Source: a virus. Taken from it: 64,000 nucleotides of DNA. The notes under the pieces were generated by a model. The model was not told the DNA's origin and searched no databases. It saw only the letters and a program-made list of their open reading frames with translations. The stretch is from the IMG/VR virus record IMGVR_UViG_3300024261_001362, positions 1 through 64,000 of that record, one strand, 5' to 3'. Below are positions 12,201 to 18,810 of this stretch, piece after piece. How positions within the stretch are numbered: position 1 is the stretch's first letter; each line of letters starts with the position of its first letter. The position numbers and the translations under genes are program-made.

Positions 12201-15200
12201 TGCTGGAGCTGCATTTGTCTATAGAAGAAATGAAGATGCTCCTGGACAAAAAGCTGACTGGAAATTAGCGACTCATTTAATTCTTCCTTCTGGATTTAAG
12301 AGAGATTTTGTTAGTAGAGAAATTCCAAATGCTATAAGTTTCGGTAGTTGGAATATTGATGCTAAAAAATGGAATGTTGGTCAAGAAGGTAGAGAGTTAG
12401 GTCACTCAGTAGATATTGCATCTTCTGGAGACACTGAAACTATTGTAATTGGTGCTCCCGGTGCTGGATGGACTAGACAATTCGATACTATTACAGAATC
12501 TGGTATTCCAGTATGTATGATGGTATTTACTGACCAGTTTAATTATCAAGATGAAGATTTGGGAGTAATTGCTAATACTGCAGAAAAGAATAAAATCTTA
12601 TATCGTTATTTCTCTGCTCCTTGGCTAGAGGGTTTTCAGCCTCGTATAGATATTAAATTGTTAGTATTCCAAGCGGCACGTCACGTAGATAACAAGCCCG
12701 TAGTTTACTCTGATCTTGAATGGTTTAATCACCAATATATTGAACGAGAAAATGATCCTGATTTACTTGAACAAACTAGTAAAGAAGTCATTATAAATGG
12801 AAATGTTAGTGGAATTCAAGATGCATTCTTGGAGATGTTCCCTCATGACACTACAAGTCCGCATAGTGGAATTCCTCCAATTGTTGGTATCTTTAAGGAT
12901 AACACTGCTTCAACAAAATACACTGATGCATTTAAAGAATCTGTTGATCGATTTATAAGTTATTATAATGATTATTCTTTTGTTAGTGGTGTAAATGATC
13001 CATCGAATGCATCTCCACAGGCTGGTCATGTCAATGAAATTGATGGTAACCCAAACACTGCTAACTTCTTAACAGACTCAGTAAAATTGCTTGATGACAC
13101 ATTGGCTACTGGTTATTTAAATTCTCAAAATGTCTTAAAATTTATAACCAGCGGTGTTGGTCAAGAATGGGCTAATAGTAATGCCTATCAATTCCAAATA
13201 CCTCCTGCGTCTGGTGGTAGAGTATATATCTTTGAAAAAGAAAATAATGAGTTTAACTTAGTTCAAGAAATTAAATCAAAAACGGAAAGAGATTTTACAT
13301 CAACATTTTCTAACAATGGTATTGATGATTATGCTATTAATTTAGGTTCTATACCAAGTACAAGATTTGGACATTCTGTTTCTATTAGTGATGAAAATGA
13401 AATTATTACAGTTGGTAGTCCTTATGATGCAAATGCTGTAGAAGTATTTGAAAGAAATCCATCTGAGCATACAAGGATGCTTAATAACATTCGACCGTGG
13501 CTTGTTCACCAAGATAAAACTGAAGAAGTTACTAAATACGATTTACTATTAACTGCTTCTGGTACAACACAAACTGCTCAACAAATCTACTATGATTTAT
13601 CTACAAGTGATAAGTTTTTACTTAGAATAGATGAGTCGTATTGGATTAATCGTCCAATTGAGTTATATAAGAATATTTACACTTATGGTTATGGTAATAT
13701 TCCTTATCGTGGAACTTGGAGTTTTATTCCTGATGAGTTTGCTGGAACATCCAGACTCGGTTATAGCACAGCAGTTTCATCAAGTGGTAAAACTATTGCT
13801 GTGGGTGCTCCTACAGATTCATTTAATGAATTTGACGACAATAATGTTTGGTATAGAAGTCAGAATACTTGGGCTTCTTATACTAATGCTGGTGCTGTTA
13901 GAGTCTTTGAATCAAGAAACTATTATCCTCATAATCGTGTAGTAGAATTTTATAAGTTTGGTAATTTAGATAGGACAATGCATCCGAGTGTAGTAGATCA
14001 GGGTTTCTACGATCAATGGGATTTATTCTATGGGTCTGAGCGTCCGTTTACAAGAACTGCATTTAGTGATATTGAAATTCCACAAGATGCTGGATTAGCA
14101 TTTATTATTACTCCAGAAGTAGATGCGGCTAGTGATGAAATCATTCAGAACATTAAAGACTGGTTAGCACTTGGTGATAGGACACTGGTGCTGGTCGGTA
14201 ATGACCCATCTTACGAGGAAAATGGATTATATAGAGACTCTAATGTTATTCTCAATAAAATTCTTGAAAAACTTGGCTCAAGAATGAGTATTCATCCAGC
14301 AAGAAATGCACATGAAGCTTTAGTTGGTGCTAGAAATGAGAGCCAAGTATTTGATAAGAAATATAATGTTGTAGCATCTAAAGTGCCTTCATATGCTACA
14401 TCGACTAGGATCTCTAACGCAAGTATATTTGCAAGTGGTGTTGGTGATATTAGAATTAATGTCTCTGACGATTTGGGTCCAAATTATCTTGCATTTACAC
14501 CTTGTAATGATTTTAATGCGGGATGTGGATTACCACATATGCATAATGGTGATTTACGTGCTGAATGGACTGAAGTTTGTACGAAAACTATTCCAGGTGT
14601 TGGTGCATTTGATGTATATTATAAAAATAATTGGCCACTCCAGTTTGGTAATTTTGAACCAGATTGTGATTATCCTCCAAGGGGATCAATCAGGCGACCT
14701 AATCAAGATATACGTCCTATTCTTGTTGCTGCTGAAGATGTGCCAGAAAGAACTTATACTATTCCTGCAGTTCCTCCAGCTTCAAGTTTAATGTCTGAAC
14801 CTATTTATGCAGATTTAGAAGAAAATACAACATATTTGCAACGTGAATTTGCTGAACAACAAATTGATGAAGTAGCATTTTCTATATACGAAGATGATAA
14901 TTCTAATTTTGCTGGTGTGAATATTAATCAATACAGTAGGGGTACTTTTGATGATCCAGACTCCTTTACGACTGCTGATGGAAGTACGAGAGATGGATTG
15001 ATATATGCTACAGGTGTTAATCAAGCTACACCTCCAATTAGTCAAACTGAAGTATTAGCTGAGGAAACAATAGCTATAACAAAAGAACAATACTTTGATG
15101 ATGAAAATAATCCTACAATACATAGTGTTTATTTAATGGCTAATATGAGTCTTGAGTCATCAGTGGCTCTTGGTGTGAATAATGTAGACACTCCTAATAG

Positions 15201-18200
15201 TGACCAGAACATTCTATTTTATAATAATTTGATTATGAAAGATTGTATCAATGCTGGACAAGTTTATCAGTTAGGCGGATGGACTGGACGTTCATCCTTT
15301 ACTTCGGCATATTCTCAATCAGCCATAACTCAAGCGTGGTCAGAATATCAAGGTTTGGAATCCTATCGAGAAAATGTAATTCTTGGTTCTAATTCTGAAG
15401 CTGGTGAAATACAAGAGATTCCAGATGATGTAAATGTTTTATGGATTGCCAATCCTCAAGGGTTACCAACTGAAGCAGATCTTAATGCTATAAAAAGTTG
15501 GTTACATGCTGAACCACAAAATTTGGGAGACACAGAAAATCCTAATCTTGTGGAGAAGAAAATTGTTATTACTTATGGTGCAAATCAAGAAATAGCATCT
15601 AATGTAAGAAGTATTTGTGAAAGTTTAAATTTAACTACAAAACCTCGACGTTCTGAAAATCCTTACGGTCCTCAAGTTTACTTTGGTGGGTTTTTCTTGA
15701 GAAGTGCTCATGGACTTAATAATGGTGTATATCAACATCAGAATGTCGGTTTAGATATATCTACAATTGGATGTACTGAAGGTTATGTTTTTGCCAGTAT
15801 AACAAACGCCACCGAAGTAGATGGCGGATTATTCATACCTCTTCCCTCTATTAATCATGTCTCTCTACCAGATGTTGCAGATCCAACAAACTTTGTCTAT
15901 TCTTCATTTTTCTCCATAGAACTAGGCTCCAATACTACTAAACTGTTATATTTTGATGGTCCTCCGGATCAGATTGTAGAGGACATATTAATTGCATCTC
16001 CAGATAGTTGGTATGTTCCTGGTAATAATGCCTCGGCTACATTTAATGTTGAGAAAGGTTCAGGATATAGATTATTCATTAATCGGGTTTCTGAAAATAC
16101 TAATGAACAGCTTAGTTTAAGTTATAGCACAAATAATGTGGCATTTCCAGGAGGAGGAGATTGGTTCTTAGAGCAAGATGAGGATGATCCAACTATTTTC
16201 TCAGATCAGGTATTTGTGCCTCCGGGTGATTTTTATCATGAACATAGGTTGTCGTCAACTACTAATCATAATATTGAGACTTTACAGTTAGATTTTTATG
16301 TTCCATCGGGTGATACACTTGGTACAACTACTTTTAAACTTAATTTCAAAACCCCACAAAATACTGCTGGTCCATCACAGATTGGTGGTGGTTTAATAGA
16401 GCCGGACACATCGTTTCATGATTATCTACTCGATAATAATACCTTTCCTGCTACCACAAGGTTATTATCTATATCTGGTTGTTTATTGCCAGTTAATAAT
16501 AGTAGTTTTACAACTACTGAAACAACTCAAGTACAGGTTGGCGAGAGGTTCTACTGGAGAATAACAAACCAAGGTAGTCCTGAGAGAATAGTTACACTTC
16601 CAGCTACATTTAGACCCATTATGACGGATAATACCAAGTATTGTGATCCAGGTAATAATCCCACAGGAGCTGGAGATACTGATCCAGACCAAGAAATATT
16701 TAATACATTAGATGGAGAATCAGATAAGGAGTGTCTTGGTGGTAGTGAAATTGAAGATGGTCCGATGGTTTGTGCCGTAGAGAGAGAAAACTTCAGTGGG
16801 TTTGTTAATGGATTAAACAAATCTACTATTGTAGTAATATCTGATTCTACAATCGTACAGGGTCAAAATGCTTATTACAGAAATGATACTAATGCTGGTA
16901 ATCAGGCATTTATGAGAAGTTTATATCCAGTAAGCCCAGGAGATCCTGATGACGATGGTAACTTCTTTACAGAAGGTAGAAATTATAGTCAAGTGCAAAA
17001 ATTATTATCACCAGAACGCGGTAGTCCTGGTAAATATCTTGCATTAAGTAGTATCGATAATACAACACTTAAGTTTGGTGATTCAAACTATTCTACACCA
17101 AGTGTTAATGTCTTTTCTGATACTGAAAATAGTTTACATCCAAATGATATTTTTAGGGAACCAGATCCAGACACTGGAGAGGAAATAAAAGAAGCAATTG
17201 ATATATTTGAAACTGGAATTATCAAGAATTATGGTGCATATCCGAGATATAGCGGTGTTATTAATGGTGTGGATTATATGGATGCTCGTAGAGGAGGGGG
17301 TGTTCCAGATCTACTAAAGAAAACGGGTAAAGATTATCTTGATTTAGATGTATATAGTACTGGTTATCCAGGTGATTTGTTTGGATATGATATTAGTATG
17401 TATGAAGACAAATTAGTAGTTGGTTCTCCATTCAATGCATTTACTTCTGGTCATCCTGCTATAAGCTGGCCTTCTGTACTTAATCATTATAATAGCGGTA
17501 TTGATCCAGCTAAGATATCAGGTAATGGTGGAGTTGGTGCAGTATTCTATTTTGAAAGAACTGAAAAAGCTTCTAATGTAGTGGGTTCATTCTTACCTTG
17601 GGAATATAAAGACAAAATTAAAGCTGGTTGTTTAAGTTTAGGTTTTGATAATCCAACTGTGGATAATCTATCTGATCACAAGGGTGATCATAATGTTCTA
17701 CCTGCCGACGTGATTGCTCATGCTCACAGAAATGATGAGTTTGGCAGGTCTGTAGCTATTACTTCTGATATGTTGGCTGTCGGTGCCCCATGTCATGATT
17801 TTGAAACAATTCATCAACATGTATTCTATAGCGATACTGCTTTTATTAGAAAAGACTTTAATGCTGAATTTAAGATACACGAACATAATTCTTGGGATTT
17901 AGGTTGTTCTGGCAATCGTGTAGATCTTTTTGAGGGCGACAGTGGTAAGATGGTACTTAATAACGGTGCAGTATTCACCTTTAAACATCGAATTACTGAC
18001 TGGCCAAATAGAATTAAAACATGGGAAGAAGCTGATAAGATTAATGCCCAAGGGTATTCAGATAGAAATACAGACTTAATAGATGCTGCTAGTTCTGGAA
18101 CTGAAAATGATTACTTTGGTACATCGGTAGCATTACATAGAGCTAAACGTGGTGATAGTGATTATACATTAGTTGTTGGTTCTCCTAATCATAATTATTC

Positions 18201-18810
18201 TACAAGTGGCAATCATATTACCAGTGAAAATATGGAAAATGCTGGTGCAGCATATACATTCGATGCGATGCTTCGAGAGCAATTACCAACTATTCCTAAT
18301 TCTAATAGTTTTATGACTGCAAGAGTATTTGGAGATCGTGAGGCTGATCATTTAAATACATTAACACTAAATGTTAGTCAAAACACTACTGGAGATCCAA
18401 TCACATATACCACCAGCGGTATAGTTAATAGTAATTCCAAGGGTCATATCTTCTTAGAAGCATCAGGATATGATGCCTCAACTAAAGGATTTGCGATACA
18501 GAGACCATATGTGGTATCAGTTAGAGGTAATTTACTACCTGGCACACCAGACTCCGGTAGCTTTACCTTGTTTACTACTGGAAAACCAGTCGATATGAGT
18601 GGTAATATGAACCTGATGTTATCAGGTGCTCCATCTGCAAATGTGTATAATAATATGGCTTTATATAATCGTGGTGTCCTTGGTTTGGATAGTGGTAATT
18701 TACAAATGTTCTTAAAAACTGTCAGTGGTGTCGAACAAGAACAAGTCACTCTCTATGTTGAGAATGAAATTCTCACAGAGAATTTAAATCTAAGGGTAAG
18801 GGGTAAATAA
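3259..18810 (+). CDS. Giant (5183-residue) multidomain fibre/adhesin-like virion protein
   Basis: One uninterrupted frame of 15.5 kb. Visible modules in order: a beta-sandwich-like N-terminus (1-155); two Calx-beta-like domains (about 170-277 and 311-411); ten RCC1-like repeats with core ALKxDGSVVTWG (about 440-861); three cadherin-like tandem repeats (about 876-1208); a long unrecognised beta-rich region; a LamG/concanavalin-like domain (about 2073-2245); short Ser-Gly-rich beta repeats (about 2518-2768); four FG-GAP-like blades (about 2950-3550); a 1.1-kb-residue-scale insertion of about 1100 residues with ThuA/DUF4350-like segments; three more FG-GAP-like blades (about 4704-5008); and C-terminal Ser-Gly beta repeats. 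These families mediate adhesion or carbohydrate binding in bacteria. I infer a host-recognition fibre or tail-surface protein. It lies 11 nt after the upstream small gene, and its stop overlaps the next start (TAATG). Confidence 0.75.
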   Translation: MAINETIRPNGNVNQLWNVYDYTKIIDSNDLTYAMADDDNELVEQIWSFDNPAFTFETLVSVEVFVKHKDAGISGNPDASVNVKIGGSWYTGQNISYNGTYSVVSVSWDGVWSNSDFNDFQVGITAPDISNKNREYKVAEVYAVISVAEAGYSQITINNQKSDSPNQPEFEKSEGESFEIELYHNGIDLGTTIDFTIAASPNDSILGNGGFTLDDIASVTVGSTTYEVVEGVLAGQTSVVDGVKTEKIVITLAEDSISENTEYFRLTFATTDSAGNPTTLSSTQESWNPSNLAQTWDMLITNVVPSDVVSVVATQNGTEAGTPVQFTFTRTGDTSSSLNVSYRMFGTAVAGTDYTGSQTGTVTFGAGVSSVVLSLPTIEDSVINPVKIVGVYIDKLSTYDITPAKQFAEATIVGDGIVSSEIQTSTVPIPRNGSNFTNTNNFMALRTDGSVVNVMSVMSTDDAPPVGLDNVSQVFSNDIAFAALKEDGSVVTWGHPTAGGDSSGVAAQLSSGVVQIFSTISAFAALKDNGSVVVWGDATRGGSNNTGVDLSSGVVKIFSNYGAFAALKTNGSVVTWGDSSAGGNGASELSGITDIIDICSTYDSSTKGAFAALRATGEVITWGCVGCSAPQVGNDSSGVQAELVNVVKIFATRNAFAALKSDGSVVTWGGNYGENSGAVAADLSSGVTWISAQWHSFAALKEDGTVVHWGSGGEDGGTDWDDVKSDLTNPATANVIQIYDNVWAFAALKSDGSVVTWGTETNRPNGSNSNSVSADLSSGVKRVYRTDYAFAALKTDGSVVVWGDSAYGGTNNTGVDLSKDIVRVFANRRNFTALKRDGSVVTWGKDNLGINNNVTNVRTFSNIETLDTLDPVALNDNPPTLNAIDDITIDEDAPEQTVNLTGIGDGDSGTQPLQITVSSSNPTLIPTPTVTYTSDNVFGSLTFTPAPGLSGESTITVTVTDGGLDNDLSTTTDNKTFSREFTVGVDSVNDPPTLNTIGDITIEKNSGPHTVSLAGITDGDDDTQALTVTAVSSATGTIPNPTVTYTSNNTTGSLTFTPVTDQTGTATITVTVQDSAGGTVARTFTITVIDVNNPPTLDAISNVTIEENDPEQTVNLTGITDGDGVSAPLKVTATSSNTSIIPNPVIAYTSAQTTGTLKFTPIQNRFTPVGQPVTITVTVEDAGLDNDLSTTSDNLTFSRTFTVTVNEYIPPRYYVIDIELVSHPGNQSILLNNGFSAEVCHITEYANPVAEYVRGFGHTLDNPLVASGDTSIKSRLTGVLVASGDFLSSGAIPNSGLFVTHGPSKHIDGSGSLQATYTDKLAGDFGDYRCAEKLYPIADISNSYFVTSSGTHSDLYSSIDEGVFSGDGIKENGVSTLIADSTTFIQPSSIHTDDTFSYKCKVTTPLVRPEHTRLRIRAAAPLFTHEAKIPPKYTFTDIKFEDPDGALIVQYNDIVVSGDSTYISMSGDENFATYSSAPKVNNITYSWDDTYPNLSGNEYTLSFNLLSEDPGDAFSAGFDPGFEEDYDVPDPLHSGDDYLALDGSPLSSMGQSYINPTPSIRISAIEICNSGGRGPRTEDYITLFSEVRSTGNKVQRTLIPTSMPLVDFDTTIYPTVSSVWYASDDANFSNYNTVGTKRLIHNINNSFDSDFIIMNHTSGVADSGKLTLKMSHNADPNNLKTRTRGAFDLGFDGTIGGTCIRNGAFNKLNIEDDDINDGFFVADRDCITLRVRAKKQSGSRDYVLDVVGYSDDCILNITSAVGGFLQASSGNPIGNYPVSSGFSGSDDLALSATSLSQRENYFQVSGDNSHFVNLGEDHYSLVDGPLVNTTEFAWYEIPLKIYDDNVTLGRSRDYRMSSLLENLYLDIYPLPSGASISQVEMLVTYAPQNALKMITEGGEVRKVTSEDRPEPKIFPSSMQPNDSYLNAGSGYGSLSYISGIPQAYSTKNTSLKTNYSRRWRGMDGLTEGPYDQEAFGFGFYNPQLDYPFLSGFYDFDKENGVSVIPRVGNLTGVISSTYSTYRINNLGWRFKNSTLFADQLPGYTGAYETIDWSSLSNGSNNFHNHPLSGQIADAFNTAIRISGHNSNINFGDINIVPDSGFSMYARFSPDANVSGVGYDLFESGCLFSKWDTGNDLEFALGYASGFLRGYARDNAGAIHTVQDPAICSGYQYPLSVILTYNDDGLSGLKLYTDNEFEPNWQTLRASSVAPFHLHSANSNFVVGNSTGSGVGFNMFLTELGVSNSGNVVYSNPDPTYKQITAQRFLENNRLFWWDNTDTSSNDGYTLWKNIDEDTRTDWTLGDFKYEPFSLAFSQISKRTNRDLVSFKVCSDGQPYYAKTNQTLPSTIDSGVAYHSQIENDFLRFHLSDTPNNFYSVYPRISKSLPRGYNFVDDALVVETVLEHTTNHDITWSGGQVGPKLIVSLYTKKQEPYYETANPNWGLINRSTHYLEPSGGIHRLDSTFTYDDVCDKSEEWATFPIEAKLKEFKEKYFSQDVDDMFLQYDVVYPSGGSFESTIDIHTAHVRMENAYVNPTADSGILNIATSGGHVVDDRDLMLSLYNGPSPTSGELTLYTIGPIQVENSGLPLHTSGLFASRGEFNLFTTNFMTIEQSGLTLSTSGKMPIEQSGAVNLHTLGKGILTSASGDHLGFSLTAVNTETAGLISGIFNLNAFVSPTADTDAIQANMPIFVLNDFQTDPTDNSGILNLRTLATSALVSIYPTASMNLYLETGYASTNADMNLTLYGDNYSTTASSGSMNLSTANYAGPSNPLSTYNYASAGSDYLYWFNNNVGTGINVFDNSYATLPADDELRGVDLIGYGSCIGNSPDKAIDAVIETDDVVWREEQCVEGGIMRADKTYTNLEAGYSGNYYGIRKYTELVPSYSYFATLEMKTGNTESIKVPRDLEEWEYGINSDINYSGVKLIGDDPALSGDASIEYPLPDSGRNPEDNYGKSVAVHKDLMVVGSPFIDIPDESGYKMTNAGAAFVYRRNEDAPGQKADWKLATHLILPSGFKRDFVSREIPNAISFGSWNIDAKKWNVGQEGRELGHSVDIASSGDTETIVIGAPGAGWTRQFDTITESGIPVCMMVFTDQFNYQDEDLGVIANTAEKNKILYRYFSAPWLEGFQPRIDIKLLVFQAARHVDNKPVVYSDLEWFNHQYIERENDPDLLEQTSKEVIINGNVSGIQDAFLEMFPHDTTSPHSGIPPIVGIFKDNTASTKYTDAFKESVDRFISYYNDYSFVSGVNDPSNASPQAGHVNEIDGNPNTANFLTDSVKLLDDTLATGYLNSQNVLKFITSGVGQEWANSNAYQFQIPPASGGRVYIFEKENNEFNLVQEIKSKTERDFTSTFSNNGIDDYAINLGSIPSTRFGHSVSISDENEIITVGSPYDANAVEVFERNPSEHTRMLNNIRPWLVHQDKTEEVTKYDLLLTASGTTQTAQQIYYDLSTSDKFLLRIDESYWINRPIELYKNIYTYGYGNIPYRGTWSFIPDEFAGTSRLGYSTAVSSSGKTIAVGAPTDSFNEFDDNNVWYRSQNTWASYTNAGAVRVFESRNYYPHNRVVEFYKFGNLDRTMHPSVVDQGFYDQWDLFYGSERPFTRTAFSDIEIPQDAGLAFIITPEVDAASDEIIQNIKDWLALGDRTLVLVGNDPSYEENGLYRDSNVILNKILEKLGSRMSIHPARNAHEALVGARNESQVFDKKYNVVASKVPSYATSTRISNASIFASGVGDIRINVSDDLGPNYLAFTPCNDFNAGCGLPHMHNGDLRAEWTEVCTKTIPGVGAFDVYYKNNWPLQFGNFEPDCDYPPRGSIRRPNQDIRPILVAAEDVPERTYTIPAVPPASSLMSEPIYADLEENTTYLQREFAEQQIDEVAFSIYEDDNSNFAGVNINQYSRGTFDDPDSFTTADGSTRDGLIYATGVNQATPPISQTEVLAEETIAITKEQYFDDENNPTIHSVYLMANMSLESSVALGVNNVDTPNSDQNILFYNNLIMKDCINAGQVYQLGGWTGRSSFTSAYSQSAITQAWSEYQGLESYRENVILGSNSEAGEIQEIPDDVNVLWIANPQGLPTEADLNAIKSWLHAEPQNLGDTENPNLVEKKIVITYGANQEIASNVRSICESLNLTTKPRRSENPYGPQVYFGGFFLRSAHGLNNGVYQHQNVGLDISTIGCTEGYVFASITNATEVDGGLFIPLPSINHVSLPDVADPTNFVYSSFFSIELGSNTTKLLYFDGPPDQIVEDILIASPDSWYVPGNNASATFNVEKGSGYRLFINRVSENTNEQLSLSYSTNNVAFPGGGDWFLEQDEDDPTIFSDQVFVPPGDFYHEHRLSSTTNHNIETLQLDFYVPSGDTLGTTTFKLNFKTPQNTAGPSQIGGGLIEPDTSFHDYLLDNNTFPATTRLLSISGCLLPVNNSSFTTTETTQVQVGERFYWRITNQGSPERIVTLPATFRPIMTDNTKYCDPGNNPTGAGDTDPDQEIFNTLDGESDKECLGGSEIEDGPMVCAVERENFSGFVNGLNKSTIVVISDSTIVQGQNAYYRNDTNAGNQAFMRSLYPVSPGDPDDDGNFFTEGRNYSQVQKLLSPERGSPGKYLALSSIDNTTLKFGDSNYSTPSVNVFSDTENSLHPNDIFREPDPDTGEEIKEAIDIFETGIIKNYGAYPRYSGVINGVDYMDARRGGGVPDLLKKTGKDYLDLDVYSTGYPGDLFGYDISMYEDKLVVGSPFNAFTSGHPAISWPSVLNHYNSGIDPAKISGNGGVGAVFYFERTEKASNVVGSFLPWEYKDKIKAGCLSLGFDNPTVDNLSDHKGDHNVLPADVIAHAHRNDEFGRSVAITSDMLAVGAPCHDFETIHQHVFYSDTAFIRKDFNAEFKIHEHNSWDLGCSGNRVDLFEGDSGKMVLNNGAVFTFKHRITDWPNRIKTWEEADKINAQGYSDRNTDLIDAASSGTENDYFGTSVALHRAKRGDSDYTLVVGSPNHNYSTSGNHITSENMENAGAAYTFDAMLREQLPTIPNSNSFMTARVFGDREADHLNTLTLNVSQNTTGDPITYTTSGIVNSNSKGHIFLEASGYDASTKGFAIQRPYVVSVRGNLLPGTPDSGSFTLFTTGKPVDMSGNMNLMLSGAPSANVYNNMALYNRGVLGLDSGNLQMFLKTVSGVEQEQVTLYVENEILTENLNLRVRGK
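4575..5840 (+). repeat. Ten RCC1-like repeats inside the giant adhesin
   Basis: Ten copies of an approximately 35-50-residue unit end in AxxALKxDGSVVTWG variants (for example nt 4698-4740, 4827-4866, 4947-4986, 5220-5265, 5349-5388, 5487-5529, 5622-5667, 5748-5790). The first (LRTDGSVVNVMS) and fifth (LRATGEVITWG) are divergent. Such repeats build beta-propellers of the RCC1 type. The DNA also repeats: a ggctcggtcgtcacatgggg-like string recurs near 4720, 5243 and 5768. Copies differ sharply in base composition (see findings). Confidence 0.8.
5884..6882 (+). repeat. Three cadherin-like tandem repeats inside the giant adhesin
   Basis: Three units of about 110 residues each start with a DNPPTLNAI- or VNNPPTLDAI-type linker, followed by DITIDED or VTIEEN, LTGITDGD, GSLTFTP and a closing TVTVxDxG strand. 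This pattern is typical of bacterial cadherin-like repeats in adhesins. Units begin near 5884, 6214 and 6532. Units 1 and 3 share a GLDNDLSTT insertion that unit 2 lacks, so unit 2 is the shorter variant or the two outer units are closer relatives. Calcium binding is possible from the Asp-rich linkers but unproven. Confidence 0.75.
10850..11560 (+). repeat. Short Ser-Gly beta repeats, first block
   Basis: A run of approximately 25-35-residue units matches SG-x-L-x-L-x-T-x-G, for example SGILNIATSGG, SGELTLYTIG, SGLPLHTSG, SGLTLSTSG, SGAVNLHTLG, SGILNLRTL and SGSMNLSTAN. The same unit type returns at the C-terminus of the protein (18,550-18,807). The units resemble short beta-solenoid or fibre-shaft repeats. 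I do not recognise a named family. Confidence 0.55.
12105..13920 (+). repeat. FG-GAP-like (integrin-alpha propeller) blades 1-4
   Basis: Four blades are visible from the pattern F/LGxSVxxxxxxxxVGxP followed by NAGAxxVF. They are NYGKSVAVHKDLMVVGSP (near 12,107), LGHSVDIASSGDTETIVIGAP (near 12,399, length kept short here), RFGHSVSISDENE (near 13,363) and RLGYSTAVSSSGKTIAVGAP (near 13,756). A large insertion separates blades 2 and 3 (about 12,490-13,200). The assignment comes from the conserved core of the FG-GAP family. Confidence 0.7.
17370..18290 (+). repeat. FG-GAP-like blades 5-7
   Basis: Three further blades have the same core: LFGYDISMYEDKLVVGSP (near 17,379) with GVGAVFYFER, EFGRSVAITSDMLAVGAP (near 17,737) with NNGAVFTFK, and YFGTSVALHRA ... 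LVVGSP (near 18,112) with NAGAAYTFD. Together with blades 1-4 they add up to seven, the number in an integrin-alpha propeller, although a region of about 1100 residues lies between blades 4 and 5. Confidence 0.7.

Noticed and set aside
13631-14791. Overlapping + strand frames inside the giant adhesin gene (13,631-13,942 and 14,393-14,791)
   Set aside because: They lie fully within the long continuous gene in another frame. They have low-complexity Leu/Ile-rich translations and no ribosome site, so they are shadows.
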